The notes beneath the pieces were generated by a model, which made no database searches, was not told where the DNA came from, and saw only the letters and a list, made by a program, of their open reading frames with translations. A program made the position numbers and the translations under genes. DNA of 64,000 nt, taken from the NCBI RefSeq assembly GCF_000154705.2, contig NZ_CM002917.1, forward strand, positions 2,002,461-2,066,460. Reading direction: 5' to 3'. The DNA is from Hoeflea phototrophica DFL-43 (GTDB lineage Bacteria; Pseudomonadota; Alphaproteobacteria; Rhizobiales; Rhizobiaceae). Positions 36,176 through 45,347 of this stretch are shown here, in pieces; the first letter of the stretch is position 1; every line of letters begins with the position of its first letter.

Positions 36176-36739
36176 ATGGCCATTCTCGTTCTCTACGCCA
36201 CTGTGGAAGGGCACAGCCGCAAGATTGCCGAACATGTCGCGGCAGACCTTGAAACACGCGGGCACATGGTGGTTCTCGGCGACTTGCGCGAGCCGGGCTT
36301 TGCGGTTCCGGGCAGGTTCGATGGGATTGTCCTGTGCGCGCCGATCCACATTGGCCGCTATCCCGATCCGGTGATTCACTTCGCAACGGACTGGAAAGAT
36401 GCACTGAATTCGGTTCCCAACGCATTTGTGTCCGTTTCGCTCGCCATTGCCAGCGAAAGCGAGGAAGAGCGTGAGCATGCCAGAGCCTACCCGCTTGGAC
36501 TCGAGAAAAAGACCGGCTACCGGCCTCAATTTGTCCACCACGCTGCCGGCGCACTGAAATATCTCGAATATGATTTCTTCAAGCGCATGATGCTGCGCCA
36601 TATCTCCGCCAAGGAGGGCGGGCCGGTTGACACCAGCCGGGATCATGAACTGACCGATTGGGATGCGCTGGACCGCTTTGTCGCCGATTTTTCGGATCTC
36701 GTGGTCCGCACCGAGGACGCCGAACCTTCGGCGATCTGA
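36176..36739 (+). CDS. Flavodoxin-domain protein, HemG-like
   Basis: 187 aa, flavodoxin fold. The FMN phosphate loop is YATVEGHSRKIA at the N-terminus, followed by FDGIVLCAPIHIGRYPD, which resembles HemG, the menaquinone-linked protoporphyrinogen IX oxidase of E. coli. Alphaproteobacteria mostly use HemJ for that step, so the heme role is uncertain. A strong AAGGAGG ribosome-binding site precedes it. Confidence 0.75.
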   Translation: MAILVLYATVEGHSRKIAEHVAADLETRGHMVVLGDLREPGFAVPGRFDGIVLCAPIHIGRYPDPVIHFATDWKDALNSVPNAFVSVSLAIASESEEEREHARAYPLGLEKKTGYRPQFVHHAAGALKYLEYDFFKRMMLRHISAKEGGPVDTSRDHELTDWDALDRFVADFSDLVVRTEDAEPSAI

Positions 36740-36815
36740 GCCGGCAAAGCCGCCTATGAACGAAGTTCCGGCCGCGCTGCTTTATTGCCGGCGAAATTTC
36801 CGCTAAGCAGCGGGT

Positions 36816-37190
36816 ATGAACGCTTTCATTCTTGTCTTTCTCGGCGGCGGGCTAGGCGCAATCAGCCGTCATGCTGCGGGCCTTGCGGTCAGCCGGTTGG
36901 CTGGCGCGAGCTTTCCGTGGGGCACCATGTTCGTCAACATCCTCGGCTCCTTCGCCATGGGTCTCCTGATCGCCTGGCTGGCGCGGCGTTCGGCCGGAGA
37001 TCTCGATCTTCGATTGCTGCTGGCAACCGGTTTTCTGGGCGGCTTCACCACTTTTTCGGCGTTTTCACTGGATGCGGTGACGCTTTACGAACGCGGCGCG
37101 TTGACGGCGGCTGCTGGCTATGTGATTGCCAGCGTTGCAGTGTCGATCCTCGCATTGTTTGCCGGCCTCTGGCTGGCGCGCCAGCTCTAG
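36816..37190 (+). CDS. crcB: Fluoride channel CrcB/Fluc
   Basis: 124 aa with four membrane helices. The family signatures GGGLGAISRH, NILGSFAMG and GFLGGFTTFSAFSLD are complete, including the Phe/Ser/Thr residues lining the fluoride path. Such proteins work as antiparallel dimers in the inner membrane. I looked for a fluoride riboswitch in the 76-bp spacer upstream and saw no match. rluC follows 94 bp later. Confidence 0.95.
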   Translation: MNAFILVFLGGGLGAISRHAAGLAVSRLAGASFPWGTMFVNILGSFAMGLLIAWLARRSAGDLDLRLLLATGFLGGFTTFSAFSLDAVTLYERGALTAAAGYVIASVAVSILALFAGLWLARQL

Positions 37191-37284
37191 GCAACGCCCT
37201 TTTAGGGGACCAGAACACGCCGGAGCGGTGTCATGGGCTTGAAAACCACGGCGCCGGTCAGGCCAGAACCAAGAGACCATCAAT

Positions 37285-38274
37285 ATGGCGGGCGTACAGC
37301 TCAAACAGGTTGATCCTGATGAAACCGGCATGCGGCTCGACCGCTGGTTCAAGACCCATTTCCCGGGGCTTGGCTTCGGGCAGCTTCAGAAACTCCTGCG
37401 CTCCGGCCAGATCCGGGTGGATGGTGGCCGGGTGAAGTCTGACGCCAGGCTGCAGCCCGGCCAGACCGTCCGTATCCCGCCGATGGGCGTCGACGAGAAG
37501 GGCTCGGCCCCCCTGACCGCCAAGACAATCCGCAACCGCGATGATGGCGATGTGCTCAGCCAGATGCTGCTGCATGAGGATTCCAAGGTGCTGGTGTTCA
37601 ACAAGCCCGCGGGTCTTGCCGTCCAGGGCGGCTCCGGCGTCACCCGCAATGTGGATGACATGCTTGAGGCCTGGCGCAACAAGAAGGGTGAAAAGCCCCG
37701 CCTAGTCCACCGTCTTGACCGCGACACCGCCGGCGTTCTGGTGGTTGCGCGCACCCGTGGTGCGGCCCAGGCACTGACGGCCGCCTTTCGCGAGCGCACC
37801 ACCAAGAAGACCTACTGGGCGCTGGTTACCGGTGTGCCGCGCGACCGGGAAGGCAAGATTTCCACCTGGCTGGTCAAGGAAGCCACCGACGATGGCGACC
37901 GGATGCGGGTTGCCAAGCATGGAGAGCCCGGCGCCGATCACGCGGTTTCCTATTACCGGATCATCGAGAAGGCGGCTCAGAACCTGTGCTGGCTCGAGCT
38001 CGAGCCTTACACCGGCCGCACCCATCAGCTGCGTGTCCACTGCCTGCATCTGGGCCACCCGATCCTGGGTGATCCCAAATATTACGATCACGACAAGAAC
38101 CGGGAATTTCCGGGCGGCATGCAAAAGCGTCTGCATCTGCTGGCAAGGCATATTTCGGTGCCGCATCCTGATGGCGGACGCCTCTCGGTAACGGCCCCTT
38201 TGCCGCCGCACATGGTCCAGTCCTGGAACCTGCTCGGCTTTGATGAAGCGACGGGCGGCGAGGGCGTGGAATGA
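37285..38274 (+). CDS. rluC: RluC-type 23S rRNA pseudouridine synthase
   Basis: 329 aa. An N-terminal S4 domain (about 14-75) is followed by the RluA-family catalytic domain with Asp145 in VHRLDRDTAG. GRTHQLRVHCLHLGHPILGD is the second family motif. In E. coli RluC modifies positions 955, 2504 and 2580. The stop overlaps the HAD phosphatase start (ATGA). Confidence 0.93.
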   Translation: MAGVQLKQVDPDETGMRLDRWFKTHFPGLGFGQLQKLLRSGQIRVDGGRVKSDARLQPGQTVRIPPMGVDEKGSAPLTAKTIRNRDDGDVLSQMLLHEDSKVLVFNKPAGLAVQGGSGVTRNVDDMLEAWRNKKGEKPRLVHRLDRDTAGVLVVARTRGAAQALTAAFRERTTKKTYWALVTGVPRDREGKISTWLVKEATDDGDRMRVAKHGEPGADHAVSYYRIIEKAAQNLCWLELEPYTGRTHQLRVHCLHLGHPILGDPKYYDHDKNREFPGGMQKRLHLLARHISVPHPDGGRLSVTAPLPPHMVQSWNLLGFDEATGGEGVE

Positions 38275-38918
38275 AATTGGTCCTGTTTGATTGCGATGGC
38301 ACGCTGGTCGACAGCGCCAATGTCATCCACGCCTGCATGGAGCGGACATTCGAGGATTTCGGCTTTGAGCTGCCGGCACTGGCGCACACAAAGTCGATCA
38401 TTGGGTTGACGCTCGATATTGCGATAGCACAGATGCTGGCGCGTGCCGTTGACGATGAAATCGCTGCGATGACAGCACGTTACAAGGAGCATTTCATGCT
38501 TCACCGGGAAAACGGTGGGGTCCTGGAACCTGCCTATGACGGCATCAGCGCGTTGATCGCAGAGCTTTCAGCGCGCGACGATGTGATCCTTGGCGTTGTG
38601 ACCGGCAAGTCAAGGCGTGGCCTCAACGCCATTCTAGAACATCACAAAATGACACCATCGTTCTTCACCACCCGCACCGCAGATGATTGTCCATCCAAAC
38701 CGCATCCGGCGATGGTGCTCGAATGCTGCGCCGAGGCCGGGATTGATGCGGAGCGCACCGTTGTCATTGGCGACGCGATTTATGATATGCAGATGGCGGC
38801 GAGTGCAGGCGCGCGCGGCATTGGCGTGTCCTGGGGTTATGCCCCGGTGGACGCGCTTGTTGCCGCCGGTGCGGACCACATCGTCCATCGTGCTGATGAA
38901 ATTGCCGGCCTCATCTGA
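38271..38918 (+). CDS. HAD-superfamily phosphatase (subfamily IA)
   Basis: 215 aa. Motif I is FDCDGTLVDS, with nucleophile Asp7 and acid/base Asp9. The Thr in VVTGKSRRG, the Lys in SKPHP and the acidic motif GDAIYDMQMA complete the set. An alpha-helical cap at about 20-80 resembles phosphoglycolate phosphatases. The substrate is unknown. It overlaps rluC by 4 bp and precedes the ATP12 chaperone, an order common in rhizobia. Confidence 0.88.
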   Translation: MKLVLFDCDGTLVDSANVIHACMERTFEDFGFELPALAHTKSIIGLTLDIAIAQMLARAVDDEIAAMTARYKEHFMLHRENGGVLEPAYDGISALIAELSARDDVILGVVTGKSRRGLNAILEHHKMTPSFFTTRTADDCPSKPHPAMVLECCAEAGIDAERTVVIGDAIYDMQMAASAGARGIGVSWGYAPVDALVAAGADHIVHRADEIAGLI

Positions 38919-38987
38919 CCGGCTGGTGTCGTCTCAATCGAAGGACTTGGCTCTTGCACGAAATTGAATTTCCAGGGAGACGCGCTC

Positions 38988-39776
38988 ATGCGTGATATAC
39001 TCAGCGAGCTTGATTTGGGTGAGGACAAGATGTCCGATCCGGTTCAGCAGGTGCAAAAAGGGCTTCGCAAGCAATTGCCCAAGCGCTTTTTCACGGAAGC
39101 CGGAGTCAAGCCAGGCACTGGGGGCGGCTTCGTCGTCGCACTTGACGGCAAGCCTGTGCGGACCCCATCGCGACGCGAGCTTGAGGTTCCGTTCGAAGCG
39201 CTTGCTGAAGCGGTTGCGGCAGAATGGAGTGCGCAGAAGGAGCATATCGATCCTGCCGTGATGCCGCTGACCCGCATGGTCAATACCGCCATCGACGGGG
39301 TGTCCACGGCGCGTGAGGCGGTGTTTGAGGAAATCCTGCGTTACGGTGGTACGGACATGCTGTGCTACCGGGCCGAAGGCCCGGATACGCTGATCGCCCG
39401 CGAAGCCGAACATTGGGACCCCTATCTCGACTGGGCGGCGCAGCAGGGCGCGCGGCTGGTTTTGGCTGAAGGCATCATGCATGTCGAGCAACCCGCTGAA
39501 TCGATCCGCGCGCTGGCGACCTTGATGCGCCGCCATGCTTCGGATTTGCAATTGACCGCGCTGCACACCATCACAACGCTTACCGGCTCACTGGTGCTGG
39601 CGCTCGCTCTCGCAGAGGGGCATGCCGAAGCAGACGAGATCTGGCTTGCCGCCCATGTCGACGAGGATTTCAACATTTCCCAGTGGGGTGAAGATCATGA
39701 GGCTGCCGCACGCAAGGCCAAGCGGCTTCTAGAGTTCGAGGCTGCGGCCTTGATCCTCTCCGCACATTGGACCTAG
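38988..39776 (+). CDS. ATP12 family chaperone (F1-ATPase assembly)
   Basis: 262 aa from ATG 38988 (MRDILSELDLGED), with AGGGAGA 8 bp upstream. The ATP12 core is clear: KRFFTEAGV, GGFVVALDGKPVRTPSRREL, EWSAQKEHIDP and the ending DFNISQWGEDHEA. In mitochondria ATP12 holds the F1 alpha subunit before assembly; bacterial homologues are restricted mainly to alphaproteobacteria and are presumed to do the same. Confidence 0.93.
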   Translation: MRDILSELDLGEDKMSDPVQQVQKGLRKQLPKRFFTEAGVKPGTGGGFVVALDGKPVRTPSRRELEVPFEALAEAVAAEWSAQKEHIDPAVMPLTRMVNTAIDGVSTAREAVFEEILRYGGTDMLCYRAEGPDTLIAREAEHWDPYLDWAAQQGARLVLAEGIMHVEQPAESIRALATLMRRHASDLQLTALHTITTLTGSLVLALALAEGHAEADEIWLAAHVDEDFNISQWGEDHEAAARKAKRLLEFEAAALILSAHWT

Positions 39777-39939
39777 GCCTGCTTTATCCGTTCCGGTCAC
39801 TGCTGTGCATCTGAGCGACCAGGTTGCGGATGCAATTCGCGATAGTGGGCTGAGAAACCGGAATGCCTTCAGTGTTAACCAGACACTAACCATAAACTGC
39901 GATTTTTCCGGTACCAGATTTTGCCCCCGGAGCGTTCGC

Positions 39940-40827
39940 GTGTCATTTCCAGTCCTTCATCCATCCCGGTTCTTGCAGCTGTTTGCTGTGATGATACTGA
40001 CCCTCACGCTTGCGGCCTGTGCCGGTCGGCCAAAGCCCCTCGAGCCGCAATACCCCGTTGATGTGACGTCAGTGCGGGTGACGGCCATAAGCAGCGCGGA
40101 TGTTGGCTTTGCCGCGCAACTGCAGGACCGTCTGGAACAGACATTGGGGCGTGCGGCGCGTGATGTTGGTCGTGCGTCTACGCTCAGGGTCATCGTCAGC
40201 GACCGCAGTACTTCAGCCGATCCGTTCCTGGCGTTTGTAAGAGCGGGGCGCGAGGCTGAAGTCGAAGTGCTGCTCAACGACAATGAGAGCGGGTTAGATG
40301 TCAGAACCAGAGTTCTCCGGGCTTCCGCCTCAGGCCAGAACAACAGTCTTGCCGATTCGATCCTGGTTGCCCGTCTGGTGAGCGATATCCGCAATCTGCT
40401 TGGTCTGTCTGGCTATCCACCCTATCCTGTGAGTGGCGCCAAGCGCGATCTTGTGCGTCCCGAGTTTCGCGATGATCTGTTGTCGCCGGATGGCAGTTTC
40501 AGCGAGGATGAGCTGCGCTCGGATCCGTTGCTCAATGGCTCGGTAACGCCGACCAGCATCGTTCTCGAGCCTGAAGAGAACGCTACGCCAGCATTCGACA
40601 TCTCAAATCCGCTGCTGTCGGTCACACCCCCAGCCCCGGGTGATGATGCCGCAGCTCCGGTCCCCGTCGCGCCGCCTGCAATAGAGCCGGTTGGAACCCC
40701 TGAGGCTGACGTTGAAGTACCGGCAGAACCGGTCGCTTCTGCTAGCCCGGCCCCGGCCACCATCAATGGCGATGAGCCTTGCATCATCACTATGGACAAT
40801 GATTGCAGCGATCCGGACAGACGCTGA
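39940..40827 (+). CDS. Lipoprotein of unknown function
   Basis: 295 aa from GTG 39940 (GGAG 8 bp upstream). A lipoprotein signal is clear: MSFPVLHPSRFLQLFAVMI, then the lipobox LAAC. A globular part of about 140 residues follows (VTSVRVTAISSADVGFAAQL to SDIRNLLGLSGYPPYP). The last 80 residues are Pro/Ala/Glu-rich and probably disordered, ending with a Cys pair (EPCIITMDNDC). I do not recognise the family. A bidirectional terminator follows. Confidence 0.78.
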   Translation: MSFPVLHPSRFLQLFAVMILTLTLAACAGRPKPLEPQYPVDVTSVRVTAISSADVGFAAQLQDRLEQTLGRAARDVGRASTLRVIVSDRSTSADPFLAFVRAGREAEVEVLLNDNESGLDVRTRVLRASASGQNNSLADSILVARLVSDIRNLLGLSGYPPYPVSGAKRDLVRPEFRDDLLSPDGSFSEDELRSDPLLNGSVTPTSIVLEPEENATPAFDISNPLLSVTPPAPGDDAAAPVPVAPPAIEPVGTPEADVEVPAEPVASASPAPATINGDEPCIITMDNDCSDPDRR

Positions 40828-40845
40828 GCTTTCGGCATGTACGAA

Positions 40846-40870
40846 AAAACCGGGCAATCAGCCCGGTTTT
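40846..40870. terminator. Bidirectional terminator between lipoprotein gene and fghA
   Basis: AAAACCGGGC (40846-40855), loop AATCA, GCCCGGTTTT (40861-40870). It is a perfect stem between convergent genes. Confidence 0.85.
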
Positions 40871-40900
40871 CTGTTTTCGCAATTCTGCGTGCAGTTGCCG

Positions 40901-41746
40901 TCAGGCCGCTGGTCCGCCAAGGCGTTTGGAATGCCAGGAGAGATGATCTTCCATGAAGCTGGAAATGAAATTGTAGGAATGGTCGTAGCCTTCCTGCATT
41001 CTCAAGGTCAGCGAAATGCCAGCCTTCTCACAGGCCTCGGTGAGAAGCCAGGGTCTCAGGCCATCTTCCAGAAAGCCGTCAGCCGCCCCCTGGTCGACAA
41101 GAAATTCGTCAAACCGCGCGCCATCCTCGATCAGCAGCGTGGCGTCGTGGCGGCGCCAGAGCGCGGGGTCAGCGCCGAGGTACTTTTCCAGCGCCGGCCG
41201 GGACCAGTCCGCAGTCGATGGCTGGGCGATCGGTGCAAACGCGGAACAGCTTTTGAACCGGTCAGGATGTTTGAGTGCAAACGTCAGCGCTCCATGCCCA
41301 CCCATCGAATGGCCCATGACGCCCTGGCGGTCCAGATCGGCAGCGAAGTGGCTGGCGATGAGGGCAGGGAGTTCGCTGAGGATATGGGTTTCCATCTTAT
41401 AGTGAGCGGCGAAAGGGGTTTCGGTCGCATCGAGGTAGAATCCCGCGCCCTTGCCGAACTGCCAGTTGTCAGGCTCATCGGGAATGTGATCGCCGCGCGG
41501 GCTCACATCAGGACAGACAATGATCAATCCGAGTTCGGAGGCCATACGGCGGTACTCGCCCTTGTCCATCACATTGGCATGGGTGCAGGTGAGCCCGGAA
41601 AGGTACCAGACCACTGGACAAAGATGCTCCTTGGCCAAAGGCGGGCTGAACACCGCGAAGGTCATGTCACAGCCGCAGGCTTCCGATTGGGTGGTGTACA
41701 CTCCCTGACGTCCGCCATGGGCCTTGGCTTCGGAAATGATTTTCAT
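40901..41746 (-). CDS. fghA: S-formylglutathione hydrolase
   Basis: 281 aa esterase-D family serine hydrolase. The nucleophile is Ser147 in MGHSMGGHGAL, and the His is in GYDHSYNFISSF near the C-terminus. WYLSGLTCTHANVM and CPDVSPRGD are family signatures. It splits S-formylglutathione to formate and glutathione, the step after AdhC. The gene lies 148 bp downstream of adhC on the same strand; a terminator-like hairpin sits between them, so fghA may be partly uncoupled. Confidence 0.96.
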   Translation of the reverse strand: MKIISEAKAHGGRQGVYTTQSEACGCDMTFAVFSPPLAKEHLCPVVWYLSGLTCTHANVMDKGEYRRMASELGLIIVCPDVSPRGDHIPDEPDNWQFGKGAGFYLDATETPFAAHYKMETHILSELPALIASHFAADLDRQGVMGHSMGGHGALTFALKHPDRFKSCSAFAPIAQPSTADWSRPALEKYLGADPALWRRHDATLLIEDGARFDEFLVDQGAADGFLEDGLRPWLLTEACEKAGISLTLRMQEGYDHSYNFISSFMEDHLSWHSKRLGGPAA

Positions 41747-41826
41747 GGGTTCGTCCAGTTTCGCTGGTTGTGAGGCGGTGGCTGTCTCGGATCAGTTCTC
41801 AAGCAACCTGCCGGAAGTCAATCTCA

Positions 41827-41875
41827 AAAACAAAGGGCGGTGACGCCTGGCACGATTGTGCATGCGCCACCGCCC
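41827..41875 (-). terminator. Terminator-like hairpin after adhC
   Basis: On the minus strand GGGCGGTG (41875-41868) and CACCGCCC (41842-41835) close a long stem with further internal pairing, followed by TTTGTTTTTG. It is 19 bp after adhC and before fghA. Confidence 0.6.
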
Positions 41876-41894
41876 GGGTCTGGTGCTGCAAGCG

Positions 41895-43004
41895 TTAGTA
41901 GACCACCACGCTGCGGATGCTTTCGCCCCTGTGCATCAGGTCAAAGGCCTCGTTGATGCCTTCAAGTCCCATCGTGTGGGTGATCATCGGGTCGATCTCG
42001 ATCTTGCCTTCCATATACCAGTCGACAATCTTGGGCACGTCGGTGCGCCCACGTGCTCCGCCAAAGGCGGTGCCGCGCCAGGACCGGCCGGTGACCAGCT
42101 GGAACGGACGGGTCGAGATCTCGGCACCTGCAGGTGCCACGCCGATGATGATACTCTCGCCCCAGCCCTTGTGGGCACATTCGAGTGCGGTGCGCATCAC
42201 GCCGACATTGCCGGTGGCATCAAAGGTGTAATCGGCGCCGCCCTTGGTCAGGTCGACCAGATAGGGCACCAGATCGCCTTCAACTTCGGACGGATTGACG
42301 AAATGGGTCATCCCGAAACGGGTCGCCATCTCGACCTTGCTTGGATTGAGGTCGACGCCCACGATCATGTCAGCGCCGGCAAGCCGCAGCCCCTGCAGCA
42401 CGTTGAGGCCGATGCCGCCGAGACCAAAGACGATGGCCTTCGAGCCGATTTCGACCTTTGCAGTGTTGATCACCGCACCAATGCCGGTGGTGACACCACA
42501 GCCGATGTAGCAGACCTTGTCGAACGGTGCGTCCGGGTTGATCTTGGCGAGCGCAATTTCCGGCAGAACCGTGTAATTGGAGAATGTCGAAGTGCCCATA
42601 TAGTGGAAGATCGGGACGCCATCGAGCGAGAAGCGCGAGGTTCCGTCAGGCATCAGGCCCTGACCCTGTGTCGAGCGGATCGACTGACACAGGTTGGTCT
42701 TGGGATTGAGGCAGTACTCGCATTCCCGGCATTCGGGTGTGTAGAGCGGAATGACGTGATCGCCCTTTTTCAGCGAGGTGACCCCGGGGCCGACATCGAC
42801 AACGACGCCAGCGCCCTCATGGCCCAGAATGGCGGGAAAGATTCCTTCCGGGTCTGCGCCCGAAAGCGTGAATTCGTCAGTGTGGCAAACGCCGGTCGCC
42901 TTGATTTCCACCAAAACCTCACCGGCGCGAGGGCCGTCAAGGTCGACTTCAATGATTTCAAGTGGTTTTCCCGCTTCCAGCGCGACTGCTGCTCTTGTCC
43001 GCAT
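41895..43004 (-). CDS. adhC: S-(hydroxymethyl)glutathione dehydrogenase (class III alcohol dehydrogenase)
   Basis: 369 aa zinc enzyme that oxidises the spontaneous glutathione-formaldehyde adduct with NAD+. Catalytic zinc ligands are Cys40 and His62 plus the Cys in YIGCGVTTG. The structural zinc is held by Cys92, 95, 98 and 106. The NAD site is [17 protein letters not shown] 43004 follows a perfect AGGAGG at 6-bp spacing; the ATG five codons upstream overlaps that site. It is divergent from the IclR regulator. Confidence 0.97.
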   Translation of the reverse strand: MRTRAAVALEAGKPLEIIEVDLDGPRAGEVLVEIKATGVCHTDEFTLSGADPEGIFPAILGHEGAGVVVDVGPGVTSLKKGDHVIPLYTPECRECEYCLNPKTNLCQSIRSTQGQGLMPDGTSRFSLDGVPIFHYMGTSTFSNYTVLPEIALAKINPDAPFDKVCYIGCGVTTGIGAVINTAKVEIGSKAIVFGLGGIGLNVLQGLRLAGADMIVGVDLNPSKVEMATRFGMTHFVNPSEVEGDLVPYLVDLTKGGADYTFDATGNVGVMRTALECAHKGWGESIIIGVAPAGAEISTRPFQLVTGRSWRGTAFGGARGRTDVPKIVDWYMEGKIEIDPMITHTMGLEGINEAFDLMHRGESIRSVVVY

Positions 43005-43049
43005 CTGCTGCCTCCTCATCGTGTGCTAGCTTGAAACTGAGCTTTGGAA

Positions 43050-43064
43050 TCTCATAACTTGAGA
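43050..43064. promoter_or_regulatory. Palindrome between adhC and the IclR gene
   Basis: TCTCA-TAACT-TGAGA is a perfect 5-5-5 inverted repeat in the 93-bp divergent region, 34 bp before the IclR start. It is a candidate operator of the adjacent regulator; the arms are short, so chance is possible. Confidence 0.35.
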
Positions 43065-43097
43065 CTAAGTATCATCCTGTGGTACGGTGCCGTCAAC

Positions 43098-43856
43098 ATG
43101 CATCTTGAACGACTTGTTGCAATTTTGGAAATGATAGCCGTCGCCGGACGGCCAGTTTCGGCTGCCGAGATGCAGAAGGCAACCGGCTTGCCCAAACCGA
43201 CCTGTTACCGTTTGTTCCAGACCCTTCAGGAACATCGGCTTATTGACGATCACGAAGGCACCTCACGCTTCGTCATCGGTGAGCGCTTGATCCGGATAGC
43301 CCTGCTCGGCAAGTCCGATGTCGATGTGCGCCGGGCATCCGCGCCGCTGCTCAAGTCGGCGGCGATTGAATTCCGCGAAACAGTGTTTCTGTCACGGTTT
43401 CGAAGCGGGCAGGTCGAAATCATCCATGTCGAAGTTCCGGACGACCCGACCCAGGCTTACATCTATCCCGGCCTCGGCGCCCGCCCGATGCACGCGTGCT
43501 CGTGTTCCAAGGCGATCGCGGCCTTTGCCGAGCCGGAATTCCGCGAGGCGATCCTGAGTGGAGCGCTCAAGCAATACACCGAGCAGACCAAGACAAGCCC
43601 TGAGACGCTGCGGGCGGAGTTCTCCAGCATTGTCGAGCGCGGTTTCGCTGAATGCGATCAGGAGATTGAGGTAGGCGTGGCCAGCGTGGCAGCTCCCATC
43701 ACCATCGGCAACATCGGTGCCACATTCAGCGTTGGCGCCGTTGGTCCGATCCGGCGGTTCGATACTCAGTATCGCGCGGAGCTGGGTCAAGGATTGAAGC
43801 AACTTGCAGAAAGGATAAGCGGAGCCATTCAGCTGTGCAGTGTCGCCGACGTTTGA
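43098..43856 (+). CDS. IclR-family transcriptional regulator
   Basis: 252 aa from ATG 43098 (MHLERLVAILEMIAVAG). The N-terminal winged helix-turn-helix (PVSAAEMQKATGLPKPTCYR) is followed by the IclR effector domain with FGECDQEIEVGVASVAAPI-like features (seen as FAECDQEIEVG). It is divergent from adhC and 87 bp upstream of the SBP56 gene, so both are natural targets. The effector is unknown. Confidence 0.9.
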   Translation: MHLERLVAILEMIAVAGRPVSAAEMQKATGLPKPTCYRLFQTLQEHRLIDDHEGTSRFVIGERLIRIALLGKSDVDVRRASAPLLKSAAIEFRETVFLSRFRSGQVEIIHVEVPDDPTQAYIYPGLGARPMHACSCSKAIAAFAEPEFREAILSGALKQYTEQTKTSPETLRAEFSSIVERGFAECDQEIEVGVASVAAPITIGNIGATFSVGAVGPIRRFDTQYRAELGQGLKQLAERISGAIQLCSVADV

Positions 43857-43943
43857 GGAGACGTCGATCCACTGCCGGGTGCACAACAGATACGGAACTG
43901 GAACAGACAGCTACGACTTCATTTTCAATGGGAGGAGACTGAA

Positions 43944-45344
43944 ATGAACCTGAGACCAGACCCGACGTTTCATGCCACACCGAAGCTTGCAATGCAGGCG
44001 CCTGTGGAGAGATATGCCTTCACAGTCATGCTTAGCCCCGACGGCTCACAGTCTGACGGAATTGCCGTCATCGACCTCGACACAAAATCAGACACTTACG
44101 GCCAGATCGTTCACCAGGTGATTGTCCCCCACAAGGGCGATGAATTTCATCACTTCGGCTGGAACGCCTGTTCATCATCGCTTTCGCCACTCTCAGGCCA
44201 TGCATTTCTGGAGCGGCGCTATCTGATCGTGCCGGGAATCCGCTCATCGAGAATATACATCATCGACGTCAAGGAACCACTTGAGGCGAAGATCCACAAG
44301 ATCATCGAACCTGAAGAGGTGTTTGAAAAAACCGGATATTCCCGGCCTCATACAATCCATTGCGGACCCGAGGGGATTTATGTTTCGACCCTGGGTGGCG
44401 GCGGCCCGCATGGCACCGACGGTCCACCCGGCATCTTCATCATGGACTGCCAGACCTTTGACATCATCGGTCGCTACGAGATGGACCGTGGCAAGCAGGA
44501 CAAGCACTATGATTTCTGGTGGAACCTTCCCCAGGATTACATGGTCAGCTCCGAATGGGGCCTGCCGCCGCAATTCGAGGGTGGGATTGTTGCCGAAGAC
44601 CTGCTGTCCAACAAATATGGCCACTCGATCCATTTCTGGGACCTGCGGGCACGCAAGAACATCCAGACCATGGATTTGGGCGCCAACCATCAGATGGCAC
44701 TGGAAATCCGCCCGGCGCATGACCCCTCCAAGTCCTACGGTTTCTGTGGCGTTGTCGTCGACACCACCAACCTGCAAGGTGCGATTTTCACCTGGTGGCG
44801 CGACGAGGACGGCCAATGGCAGTCCAAGAAGACCATCACCATCGATCCGGTTCCTGCCGATGCGGATGACCTGCCCGATTTGCTCAAGGGATTTGGAGCC
44901 GTGCCACCGCTGGTCACCGACATCGATCTGAGCCTCGATGACCGTTTCCTCTATGTTGCCTGCTGGGGCCTGGGGGAAATGCATCAATATGATGTGAGTG
45001 ACCCGATGAACCCGAAGCTGGCCGGCAAGGTCGAGATCGGTGGCATCGTCACGGACACCAAGCACCCCAACGGCAAGGATTTCGCCTTTGGGCCGCAGAT
45101 GGTCGAAATCAGCCGTGACGGCAAGCGCGTCTACTGGACCAATTCGCTCTACTCAACTTGGGATGATCAGTTCTATCCCGATGATGAGGGCGGCCAGATG
45201 GTGATGGCCCATGTCGGCGAGAATGGCGGCCTGACGCTCGACAAGGATTTCTATGTCGAGTTTCCCAAGGGCCTGCGCTCGCACCAGATCCGGCTTGAGG
45301 GAGGTGACTGCTCCACCGACAGTTTCTGCTATCCGTCTGTTTAA
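43944..45344 (+). CDS. SBP56/selenium-binding family protein, probable methanethiol oxidase
   Basis: 466 aa, full length for SBP56 (human SELENBP1; bacterial copper-dependent methanethiol oxidase MtoX). Family landmarks: GDEFHHFGWNACSSS (Cys76), RPHTIHCGPEG, SEWGLPPQFEGGI, NHQMALEIRPAHDP, CWGLGEMHQYDVSDP and the ending GGDCSTDSFCYP. The known reaction turns methanethiol, O2 and water into formaldehyde, sulfide and peroxide. No signal peptide is visible, unlike the periplasmic Hyphomicrobium enzyme. GGAGGAG precedes the ATG. Neighbouring adhC/fghA would consume the formaldehyde. Family membership is sure; activity is inferred. Confidence 0.85.
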   Translation: MNLRPDPTFHATPKLAMQAPVERYAFTVMLSPDGSQSDGIAVIDLDTKSDTYGQIVHQVIVPHKGDEFHHFGWNACSSSLSPLSGHAFLERRYLIVPGIRSSRIYIIDVKEPLEAKIHKIIEPEEVFEKTGYSRPHTIHCGPEGIYVSTLGGGGPHGTDGPPGIFIMDCQTFDIIGRYEMDRGKQDKHYDFWWNLPQDYMVSSEWGLPPQFEGGIVAEDLLSNKYGHSIHFWDLRARKNIQTMDLGANHQMALEIRPAHDPSKSYGFCGVVVDTTNLQGAIFTWWRDEDGQWQSKKTITIDPVPADADDLPDLLKGFGAVPPLVTDIDLSLDDRFLYVACWGLGEMHQYDVSDPMNPKLAGKVEIGGIVTDTKHPNGKDFAFGPQMVEISRDGKRVYWTNSLYSTWDDQFYPDDEGGQMVMAHVGENGGLTLDKDFYVEFPKGLRSHQIRLEGGDCSTDSFCYPSV

Positions 45345-45347
45345 CCA

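Noticed and set aside
36740..36815. Fluoride riboswitch before crcB
   Set aside because: No match to the conserved core of the crcB motif could be found in the 76-bp spacer.
41856..43034. 392-codon plus-strand frame over adhC
   Set aside because: The minus strand encodes a complete AdhC with all zinc ligands; the plus frame is its mirror.
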